Positions 25,267-32,169 of a stretch of DNA of 49,220 nucleotides are shown one piece after another. The stretch is from an uncultured Bacteroidota bacterium. GTDB taxonomy: Bacteria; Bacteroidota; Bacteroidia; Flavobacteriales_D; Sanyastnellaceae. The first letter of the stretch is position 1, and each line of letters begins with the position of its first letter. Below the pieces are notes generated by a model, which ran no database searches, was not told the origin of the DNA, and saw only the letters and a list, made by a program, of their open reading frames with translations. The stretch lies in the NCBI GenBank assembly GCA_903932685.1, contig CAIZGX010000070.1, positions 1 to 49,220 on the forward strand, written 5' to 3'. Position numbers and translations under genes: made by a program.

Positions 25267-25674
25267 ATGACTAAAATGTCTGTTCTATACTCTGGAAATC
25301 TTCGCTGTGAAGTTGTTCATGCACAGAGCAACACACAAATTGAAACCGACGCTCCGCTCGATAATAAAGGGAAGGGCGACCGTTTTTCTCCAACCGACCT
25401 GCTTTGCACCTCTCTTGCTACCTGCATACTAACCACCATGGCCATAGCAGCTGAAGAACGAGGTTGGAAGTTTGACGGGGTAAAAGCTGAAATTGAAAAG
25501 ATCATGAGCACAACTCCCAGACGCATCGGTGAAATAAAAATTCACTTTAATTTTCCTGAATTGGGATACGACGACTTAATGAAAGAGAAAATTCAACGAT
25601 ACGCTCACGCATGTCCAGTTGGCCGAAGCCTACACCCAGATGTGTTACAGACTGTAACTTTTTCGTTTAACTGA
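25267..25674 (+). CDS. OsmC-family peroxiredoxin-like protein
   Basis: The 135-residue protein fits the OsmC/Ohr fold. Two Cys are in the family positions: LLCTSLATCILT with Cys53 and ACPVGRSLHP with Cys116. In OsmC-type proteins this pair reduces organic hydroperoxides or acts as a redox sensor. The DNKGKGDRFSPTDLL segment (about 32-46) is also characteristic. It is soluble and probably cytoplasmic. The ATG at 25267 is favoured over the ATG at 25276 by position after the promoter. A 40-codon lipoprotein gene lies directly against its stop, on the other strand. Confidence 0.9.
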   Translation: MTKMSVLYSGNLRCEVVHAQSNTQIETDAPLDNKGKGDRFSPTDLLCTSLATCILTTMAIAAEERGWKFDGVKAEIEKIMSTTPRRIGEIKIHFNFPELGYDDLMKEKIQRYAHACPVGRSLHPDVLQTVTFSFN

Positions 25675-25797
25675 TTACTTCTGTGGTGAAACTTGATCGT
25701 ATGCAGAACACTTCTCGTGTTTTTTCTTGCAAGAATGCAAACTGAAAACTCCTAAGCCAAGTAAAACGAAAAATAAAACACGTGCCGATTTGTTCAT
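25675..25797 (-). CDS. 40-residue lipoprotein, unknown function
   Basis: This short frame encodes a 40-residue protein: N-terminal basic residues (MNKSARV), a hydrophobic stretch (LFFVLLGLGVFS), a Bacteroidota-type lipobox ending LHSC (Cys23), then a short charged tail KKKHEKCSAYDQVSPQK. The design is that of a minimal lipoprotein, reminiscent of entericidin-like peptides. A perfect -7 element (TAATTTTG, 25815-25822) sits 17 nt before its ATG, and it fills most of the space between the convergent OsmC gene and the divergent Omp85-like gene. It has a Lys-rich start after the Cys and one extra Cys. Function unknown; the coding call rests on signal, lipobox and promoter together. Confidence 0.65.
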   Translation of the reverse strand: MNKSARVLFFVLLGLGVFSLHSCKKKHEKCSAYDQVSPQK

Positions 25798-25814
25798 AGT
25801 ATTCAATTGAAAGT

Positions 25815-25822
25815 CAAAATTA
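25815..25822 (-). promoter_or_regulatory. -7 promoter element (TAATTTTG) for the 40-residue lipoprotein
   Basis: Perfect TAnnTTTG on the minus strand, 17 nt before the ATG at 25797. It falls inside the first codons of the longest version of the divergent Omp85-like gene. Confidence 0.5.
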
Positions 25823-25851
25823 AATCAAACTACAGTCAATCCACTTCAATA

Positions 25852-27249
25852 TTGAAAGGCAGTTATCAACATATCATTGTAAGATTCGTTCTGTTGCTAT
25901 TTGCTTTCACAATTTCCAGTGTACGAGGGCAGCCCTCGAAGCCGATACATAAATATTCCGGACTCACCTCTCCTGTGCAGAAGAACCTAAATCCGAACGA
26001 GTTATTGCGCATCTTGAACAACAGTGGTTATCCCTATGCACAAATAGAACTCGATACCCTACTTATAGATTCACAACCTTCCGAATTTCATTGGAATGTA
26101 TCTCTCGGAAATCAACTTATACTTGACACCCTCATTGCTGCGAATAGCCTATTTAACAAAAAAACACTTCAGCGTTCGATCAATTACAAAATAGGACAAC
26201 CCTATAGCTCAGATAAAATCAAAAGCATTGGTGCAGCCCTCAATCAGATTTCATTTTTGAAACCCAATTCACCCGTATCGGTCCGAATGCACAGCGAAAC
26301 ATTCAGCCTTGTTTTGAAACCTGAACGGAAAAAGAACAATCAAATTTCAGCGCTTATTGCTTTGCAACCCAGGCCTAGTTCCAGCCAATCCATGTTAACT
26401 GGAAACATAGATCTCGAATTGTCCAACGCCCTTAAACAAGCTGAAATTATTGAATTTCATTGGAAACGACCTCAGCCTGCAAGTCAGAGCTTGGCGTTCA
26501 AAATAGGCAGTCCGTTTACAGGTGGATTGCCCGTTGGATTTCAATTTGAGTTTGCTTCTTTTCTTCGAGATTCAACTTTTTCTTCCACCGATTTATCGCT
26601 GCGATTACTGACAAAAATGAACGACTTGAACGGATTCTCTGCATCTATTAATAAGTCTACAAACACCCATTTCAATGCGTCTTCAACCTATGGAAACACT
26701 TTAGTCAAGACCTATTCCCTTCGTTACTCGAAATTCAGCTACACCGAAAACGCCATTAATTTTACAATTGAAGGAATCGCTGGAAATCGCTCAATTCAAT
26801 ATGAATCCAGTGTGTCACAGAAAAAACTGTATTCGCTTCGCGGCAAGATCTGGACAAAGTATGCCCTTAGCAAACTTCTATTCACCCATGTTAACCTGGA
26901 GGCTAATGCCCTTTTTAGCGATTCTCTCTTCAACAATGAAATAACAAGATTGGGCGGAACGAAAAATCTTCGAGCGTTTATTGAAGAGAGTATTTACGCT
27001 TCGCAATACGCTATGCTGAATTGCGACTTCGGTCTTGCACTCGGACCCGAAATTCAATCATTTCTTTTTGGAGATGTCGTTTATGTTAAATCTCCAATCA
27101 CAAAAACCTATTACGATACTGGTTTGGGATTTCGATTCCAACAAGACAATGGCGCTGTATCCATAACCTATGGGGTTGGAAACGTTGAAAACAATGGGCT
27201 TCAACTTAAAAACGGTCGAGTAGGCATTACATTTTCTTCTCGATTCTAA
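25852..27249 (+). CDS. Omp85/BamA-like outer-membrane beta-barrel protein
   Basis: The protein begins with a signal peptide (HIIVRFVLLLFAFTISSVRGQ). Residues after it include one POTRA-like segment (about 40-150), then a beta-barrel to the C-terminal Phe. The motif RLGGTKNLRAFIEESIYASQY near the C terminus matches the conserved Omp85 loop (GG-x-x-x-LRG/A-F). Members insert or translocate proteins at the outer membrane; with only one or so POTRA units this may be a small two-partner-type or unassigned member. The start is uncertain: TTG at 25852 gives a normal signal, TTG at 25807 adds 15 residues but overlaps the lipoprotein promoter; no ATG is available. Confidence 0.75.
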   Translation: MKGSYQHIIVRFVLLLFAFTISSVRGQPSKPIHKYSGLTSPVQKNLNPNELLRILNNSGYPYAQIELDTLLIDSQPSEFHWNVSLGNQLILDTLIAANSLFNKKTLQRSINYKIGQPYSSDKIKSIGAALNQISFLKPNSPVSVRMHSETFSLVLKPERKKNNQISALIALQPRPSSSQSMLTGNIDLELSNALKQAEIIEFHWKRPQPASQSLAFKIGSPFTGGLPVGFQFEFASFLRDSTFSSTDLSLRLLTKMNDLNGFSASINKSTNTHFNASSTYGNTLVKTYSLRYSKFSYTENAINFTIEGIAGNRSIQYESSVSQKKLYSLRGKIWTKYALSKLLFTHVNLEANALFSDSLFNNEITRLGGTKNLRAFIEESIYASQYAMLNCDFGLALGPEIQSFLFGDVVYVKSPITKTYYDTGLGFRFQQDNGAVSITYGVGNVENNGLQLKNGRVGITFSSRF

Positions 27250-27290
27250 AAATACTTTTCCACAATTCAGAAAAGCCTTCAACGTGATGG

Positions 27291-27298
27291 TAATTTTG
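27291..27298 (+). promoter_or_regulatory. -7 promoter element (TAATTTTG) for rmuC
   Basis: Perfect TAnnTTTG ending 4 nt before the ATG at 27303, again leaving nearly no leader. Confidence 0.6.
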
Positions 27299-27302
27299 AA
27301 CT

Positions 27303-28604
27303 ATGGATATACTTTCACTTGCCGTTGGTGCCATTTCAGGCGCAGCCCTTACCACTATAATTTTTCTATTAAATCGAAAATCGAATAGCAATCAAAATGA
27401 TGTTATTTTTTTTAAAGCCGAACTTGAAAACAGCAAAGCAGAATGCAACACCATGCGTGTTCGCTTAGAATCGTTGATTCAAGAAAAAGCGACAACCCTT
27501 GCCTCCTTGGAATCGGCTCATAAAGCCCTCGAATCTGAAAAACTTTTTATGGAAGATTTGAAAGCTAATCTAAAAGTTGAGTTCAAGAATTTAAGCAATG
27601 ACATTCTCGATGAACGGGTGAAGAAATTAAATGAGGCCAACGAATCTCATTTGTCGGTAACGCTAACTCCGCTTCGAACGACCATAAACGAATTCAAATC
27701 AAAACTTGAAAAATCAGAATTGGAGAATGTCGATCGTTCTGCTCGATTGGAAAATGAAATAAAGAACCTACGTGAGGCCAGTTCTAACATTGGCACTAAT
27801 GCAGAAAACCTAACACGAGCCTTGAAAGGCGATAACAAAGCACAAGGAAATTGGGGAGAAATGATTTTAGAATCAGTGCTCGAAAAAAGCGGATTGGTAA
27901 AAGGAAAAGAATTTATTGTTCAGCATTCCGATTTAAACGACAACGAGAAAACCATTCGTCCAGATGTTATCGTAAACCTCCCAGAAAACAAGCACATCAT
28001 CGTGGATTCGAAAGTTTCATTAACCGCTTACAACAGCTACGTTAATACCCAAGACGACAAAGAAAAAGCTATTGCCATGCGGGCACATTTAGACAGTGTT
28101 CGCTCGCATATTAAACTGCTAAGTGAGAAGAAATATGAGTCTGCCGATAAGCTAACCACCCCTGAATTTGTTTTGTTGTTTATGCCTATTGAACCTGCGC
28201 TTATTGCGGCGTTCAACGAAGACAACAACTTGTTTTCTTACGCTTGGGAGCGCAACATCATTCTGGTTTCTCCAACCACCTTGCTGGCCACACTGAGAAC
28301 AGTAGCAAGCATTTGGGCACAGGAAAAAAGATCGAAGAATTCCGAAAACATTGCCAAAGAAGCTGGAACGTTTATAGACAAGCTCGAAGGATTTGTAGGT
28401 TCCCTTGAAACCTTAGAGCGCAACCTTTCAACTGCACAAAATACGTTGAGCACTGCAATGGGCCAACTCAAAACAGGGAAAGGAAATCTTCTTGGAAAGG
28501 CCAAAAACATGAAAATTATGGGCGCGAAATCTGGGAGTAATTTCGAAAAACGCTTACCTTCGATTGATAATGACGAAGATGAATCAACAATGGAGCCAAC
28601 TTAA
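27303..28604 (+). CDS. rmuC: DNA recombination protein RmuC
   Basis: The 433 residues match RmuC. There is an N-terminal transmembrane helix (about 3-24), a long coiled coil (about 25-160), and the conserved nuclease-like core: NKAQGNWGEMILESVLEKSGL at about 178-198, RPDVIVNLPENKHIIVDSKVSL at about 220-241, and a C-terminal coiled coil. RmuC limits rearrangement at inverted repeats and belongs to the PD-(D/E)xK-related nucleases; the DVIVNLP...IVDSK acidic/Lys core is visible. The gene end overlaps the GWxTD lipoprotein start. Confidence 0.93.
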   Translation: MDILSLAVGAISGAALTTIIFLLNRKSNSNQNDVIFFKAELENSKAECNTMRVRLESLIQEKATTLASLESAHKALESEKLFMEDLKANLKVEFKNLSNDILDERVKKLNEANESHLSVTLTPLRTTINEFKSKLEKSELENVDRSARLENEIKNLREASSNIGTNAENLTRALKGDNKAQGNWGEMILESVLEKSGLVKGKEFIVQHSDLNDNEKTIRPDVIVNLPENKHIIVDSKVSLTAYNSYVNTQDDKEKAIAMRAHLDSVRSHIKLLSEKKYESADKLTTPEFVLLFMPIEPALIAAFNEDNNLFSYAWERNIILVSPTTLLATLRTVASIWAQEKRSKNSENIAKEAGTFIDKLEGFVGSLETLERNLSTAQNTLSTAMGQLKTGKGNLLGKAKNMKIMGAKSGSNFEKRLPSIDNDEDESTMEPT

Positions 28605-29835
28605 TTTCTACCGATTAGTTTTATTTTTCGTTGTACTCTTTTTTATCTCATGCTCAGCGCCTAAAAAACTTCGGGAAAATCAATTCGGGAAGAACGAATT
28701 TTATTTTCAACCGTTAGTAAACCTCGTGCATTGCAGCAACGACTCTTCAAATTTACTGTTGGAATTCGATGCTGATCAGCTTCTTTATTCCAGAAAATCA
28801 ACGCATGAAAACTTCACTGCGCAATTGGAAGTTGAAGTTATTATTACGAAACAAAAAGCAGGTTCCGACACCCTTCGATACACCTACACACCAAACCAAA
28901 TGCAGGAATCAGGCGTTTGGAGGAAGGAAATCCCCTTGCCTATTTCCTTTGGTAATTTCGAAGTTGTTGTTCTGCTCAAAGACCTGAACCGTCGGGCTCA
29001 ACACGAAAAGAAATTCAGTTTTTTGAAAAACGATCAACCCAGTACACATGACATTCGAGTAACTGCAAACGGCTTAAACACTCCTGTCTATGATCAATAC
29101 CTCGTTACCGGCGACACAATCCATCTCGACTTTCCGAGATTTAAAAATTCAGAGTATCCACCTGTGGAAATTTTTTCGCTTACCGAAATTCCCAATCTTC
29201 CTCCACCAGCCTTCTCGAACAACTCACCTGTAATTCCCGATTCAACTTCGTTCAGTTTAACAAATTTGAGTTTCGACGGAACACGCTACAATTTTATTGC
29301 GGAAAACAAATCATACCTTTTTCGAACTAAAAATTCATCGCAACTTTATTTGTATTCGAATGGCGAATTTCCCACGACAACGTCGCTAAAGGACTTGATT
29401 GCTCCTTTGAGATACATCACATCCAAATCCGAATTCGAATACATTTACAATGTTCGTGACCCCTACACCAGCTTCTGTAATTTCTGGAAAGACTGCGGTG
29501 GGTCGGAAGAAAAGGCCAAAGAACTCATCTCTATATTCTTTCGAAGAGTAAACACTTCCAACACTTATTTTTCCACTGCAGTGCCAGGCTGGAGAACAGA
29601 TCGCGGAATGATTTACATTATTTACGGAAAACCTACACGGGTTGAAAACGTTGGATACAGCGAACGCTGGGTCTATGGCGACGAGACTATTCCTGGATCT
29701 TTTTCATTCCTCTTTCGATATAAAAAAGATAACCTTTCGAGCAACGTTTATATACTTCAGCGCGACGGCCTCTATAGAAGCAGTTGGGAGATTGCCGTTA
29801 ACACCTGGAGACAAGGGCGAGTATTCCGCGAATAA
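28570..29835 (+). CDS. GWxTD-domain lipoprotein
   Basis: This protein has a lipoprotein signal (LVLFFVVLFFISC) and the C-terminal GWxTD domain common in Bacteroidota: AVPGWRTDRGMIYIIYGKP with the exact GW-x-TD core, then SERWVYGDETIPGSFSFLFRY. The N-terminal 300 residues look like beta-sandwich modules. The function of GWxTD proteins is unknown; they are often found near recombination or rRNA genes, as here between rmuC and rlmB. The start may be ATG at 28570 or 28579; the TTG at 28564 is less likely. Its first 35 bp overlap the end of rmuC. Confidence 0.85.
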   Translation: MTKMNQQWSQLNFYRLVLFFVVLFFISCSAPKKLRENQFGKNEFYFQPLVNLVHCSNDSSNLLLEFDADQLLYSRKSTHENFTAQLEVEVIITKQKAGSDTLRYTYTPNQMQESGVWRKEIPLPISFGNFEVVVLLKDLNRRAQHEKKFSFLKNDQPSTHDIRVTANGLNTPVYDQYLVTGDTIHLDFPRFKNSEYPPVEIFSLTEIPNLPPPAFSNNSPVIPDSTSFSLTNLSFDGTRYNFIAENKSYLFRTKNSSQLYLYSNGEFPTTTSLKDLIAPLRYITSKSEFEYIYNVRDPYTSFCNFWKDCGGSEEKAKELISIFFRRVNTSNTYFSTAVPGWRTDRGMIYIIYGKPTRVENVGYSERWVYGDETIPGSFSFLFRYKKDNLSSNVYILQRDGLYRSSWEIAVNTWRQGRVFRE

Positions 29836-29839
29836 GACT

Positions 29840-29847
29840 TACTTTTG
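29840..29847 (+). promoter_or_regulatory. -7 promoter element (TACTTTTG) for rlmB
   Basis: Perfect TAnnTTTG, ending 4 nt before the GTG at 29852. It lies just after the GWxTD stop, and it places the start of rlmB where the protein alignment expects it. Confidence 0.6.
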
Positions 29848-29851
29848 CACC

Positions 29852-30610
29852 GTGAGACCTACTACATCATCATCATCGAAATCGAATTTAATCATTGGCA
29901 TTCATCCTCTGGAAGAAGCTCTTGATGCTGGGAAAAACATTGATAAAGTTCTTTTCAACAAAGAATTACGCAGCGATAAATTGCGTCAGTTGAAAGACCG
30001 CTTGAAAAAAGAAAAAATCCCCTTCGTACTTGTACCCGAAATAAAACTCAATAAAATAACCCGCTCCAATCACCAAGGTGTTCTGGCGTTCATGGCTCCA
30101 ATTGCTTTTGCAGATTATGAGAATGTGGTTATAAATGCTATTGAAAGTGGCGAGCCACCTTTGTTTCTGATTCTCGACCGCGTAACAGATGTTCGGAATT
30201 TCGGAGCTATTTGTCGCTCGGCAGAATGTTTCGGAGTAAAAGGAATAATAGTGCCTGAAGTAGGTGCAGCGCAAATAAACGAAGATGCACTCAAAGCTTC
30301 GGCTGGTGCGCTCATGCATTTGAACATTTGTAAAGTAAAAAACTTGCTCGACGCATTAGACTATTTACACGCCTCTGGAATCGGCTCCGTTGTTCTTTCT
30401 GAAAAGGCCACTGTGAGTCTTCAAGAATTTCAAAAAACGCGTGATCAAAATTTGGGAATGTGTATCATTATGGGCTCAGAGGAAGATGGAATTAATCCGC
30501 AACTCATGAAACGTGCGCACCAGTTGGTGACCATTCCTATGAAAGGACAAACCAGTTCTTTGAACGTTTCAGTTGCCGCAGGAATCGCCCTTGCATCATT
30601 AACAGCTTAG
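29852..30610 (+). CDS. rlmB: 23S rRNA 2'-O-ribose methyltransferase RlmB / TrmH family
   Basis: A SPOUT methyltransferase that uses SAM to methylate a ribose in 23S rRNA (G2251 in E. coli for RlmB). The C-terminal knot motifs are clear: DRVTDVRNFGAICRSAECFG, IIMGSEEDGI and IPMKGQTSSLNVSVAAGI. The N-terminal domain starts at NLIIGIHPLEEAL, which is the usual RlmB start. A longer frame runs back to 29642 inside the previous gene, but the GTG at 29852 follows a perfect -7 element and gives 252 residues, the normal size. Other TrmH-type methylases are possible. The end overlaps the convergent barrel gene by 4 bp. Confidence 0.9.
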   Translation: MRPTTSSSSKSNLIIGIHPLEEALDAGKNIDKVLFNKELRSDKLRQLKDRLKKEKIPFVLVPEIKLNKITRSNHQGVLAFMAPIAFADYENVVINAIESGEPPLFLILDRVTDVRNFGAICRSAECFGVKGIIVPEVGAAQINEDALKASAGALMHLNICKVKNLLDALDYLHASGIGSVVLSEKATVSLQEFQKTRDQNLGMCIIMGSEEDGINPQLMKRAHQLVTIPMKGQTSSLNVSVAAGIALASLTA

Positions 30611-32169
30611 AATCTTACTCCAAACGAAAAACTAACTTGCACGATTAAGTTATCGATGCTCGCCATTGAAATCAATGAAGGGTCATAGAGGAAATACCCA
30701 TCCTTATTCTTGGTAATCATCAAAGCACCGTCGCAATAGAAATCGTCTTTTTTATACCCACCACCGACATTCCAATTGAACAGAGGCTCTGCAGGTTTTT
30801 GAGCGAGTTCGGTGTAAACCGACGTTCTATATCCTACGCCAGCTCGCAGACGATAGACATCTCCCAAACGAAACTCGGTTCCCAATCTCGCTTTATGCAC
30901 TCGCTTGAAATTCTCCTGAATCGCCTCGTTTTCTAAAGCGAATTCTGACGTTCCGCCTGTAATTCCATACATCACCATTTTCGAAAAATCAGAAGACTCG
31001 TAGTCTGCAGATAAAATTCCAAAATTCCCAAGGATTAAGGCTGCGCCCGCACCAACTGCAGCAGGTGTTTGAAAACCATAGTCAAATACATTTTTGTCAG
31101 AAGAATAACTGTAAGGTGTCGCCCCAATGCTACTCACCATCTTCGCTGTATAATTATCGCTAATGGATTGCTTGCATGAGGAATGCCAAAACGCTCCCAA
31201 ACGAACATATGGACTCGGAACATATTGAACACCTAATTTGGCTTGAACCGAGGGACCTTTTGTTACAACATCGGAAGTGTTATTGTCTTCGATCAAAGAA
31301 TAATTGATAGCGGTGCCATTGGAAGAAAAAGATTCGGAATACGTCGAATTTTTCTCAAACACCACTTTTCTAAATGCAAGTGAAGCCCCAAAAAACAGCT
31401 TCTCTTCAAACGCACGCGCCACGCTTAAACAGGTCTCTCGAACATATCCCTTCTCCTCAACATGCTGACGGCGAGTGAAGGTGTTGTTGTCTATGTTCAC
31501 ATGCACATAAGGATCGACAGTTCCGGGATTAATTAAATAGGTTTCCCAAGCTAATCCTGCGCCGAAAGGGAAAGATGATGTCACGTCAGAATTAGCGGGA
31601 TTGTATTCATTCAGCTGTGCCGTGTATACATCGAGCAAGGAAGACTGATTATCGCTCGATTCTAAATCGTATTTCCTTTTAAAAGACTGAGTTCTGCCGT
31701 AAGCCAATCCGTAGATCCAAGGACCCCATCCAGAACCCGCTGTTCCGAATGTTGAGGTAAATCCAAAGGTATTTATTCCCAAGCCCGTTGAGCCGGTTGA
31801 AGAAACTCGGTTGTTAAAATCGACTTGCGTGGATCGCGAAAGCAAACTCAATCCAAACTCCATGTTCTGCTTTTTATATGCAGCAATACCGGCCGGGTTT
31901 TGGAAGAAGTTCGTGATGTCTGCACCCAATGCTGTATAGGCTCCACCCATGCCAATGGCGCGATTGGAATATGCGCCGAACGTGTTCGAGAAGCGAAGCG
32001 CGTCGTCTTCATTCTGCGCAAAAACAACATTAAAACTCAGCAAAAAAATACATGAAATTGAAACAGCTCCCCCCTTGCGAAGCACCTTGTGCAACACCTT
32101 GCTGTGCATCTTGAAAAACACCTTGTACAACACCTTACCGTGCAACTTTGGAAAAATCTTGCTTCGCAT
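30607..32169 (-). CDS. Outer-membrane beta-barrel protein, OmpP1/FadL-like, with repeat-built N terminus
   Basis: The mature part starts DDALRFSNTFGAYSNRAIGMGGAYTALGADITNFFQNPAGIAAYKKQN, which is the standard opening of Bacteroidota OmpP1/FadL-type proteins that carry hydrophobic compounds. It continues as a long barrel ending in Phe (VSFSFGVRF). The unusual part is the N terminus: before the signal core (ISCIFLLSFNVVFAQ) there are about 30 basic residues made of K-V/M/L-x-x tetrapeptides (KVLHKVLRK), encoded by the 12-bp repeat array. A GTG at 32085 would give a normal signal peptide without it; the ATG at 32169 overlaps the upstream stop as TGATG. It is second in the operon after the low-complexity lipoprotein. 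Confidence 0.82.
   Translation of the reverse strand: MRSKIFPKLHGKVLYKVFFKMHSKVLHKVLRKGGAVSISCIFLLSFNVVFAQNEDDALRFSNTFGAYSNRAIGMGGAYTALGADITNFFQNPAGIAAYKKQNMEFGLSLLSRSTQVDFNNRVSSTGSTGLGINTFGFTSTFGTAGSGWGPWIYGLAYGRTQSFKRKYDLESSDNQSSLLDVYTAQLNEYNPANSDVTSSFPFGAGLAWETYLINPGTVDPYVHVNIDNNTFTRRQHVEEKGYVRETCLSVARAFEEKLFFGASLAFRKVVFEKNSTYSESFSSNGTAINYSLIEDNNTSDVVTKGPSVQAKLGVQYVPSPYVRLGAFWHSSCKQSISDNYTAKMVSSIGATPYSYSSDKNVFDYGFQTPAAVGAGAALILGNFGILSADYESSDFSKMVMYGITGGTSEFALENEAIQENFKRVHKARLGTEFRLGDVYRLRAGVGYRTSVYTELAQKPAEPLFNWNVGGGYKKDDFYCDGALMITKNKDGYFLYDPSLISMASIDNLIVQVSFSFGVRF
32074..32169 (+). repeat. Degenerate 12-bp tandem repeats (array A), inside the coding region
   Basis: About eight units of pattern CTTG-N5-CAY lie in register: CTTGCGAAGCAC, CTTGTGCAACAC, CTTGCTGTGCAT, CTTGAAAAACAC, CTTGTACAACAC and three more degenerate ones. 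On the minus strand they encode the basic n-region of the barrel protein. The first 27 bp match array B at 38903-38929 in all but one base. Confidence 0.75.

Noticed and set aside
29642-29851. Longer rlmB reading frame starting inside the GWxTD gene
   Set aside because: The added residues do not resemble an RlmB N terminus, and the perfect -7 element at 29840 with the GTG at 29852 gives the normal length.
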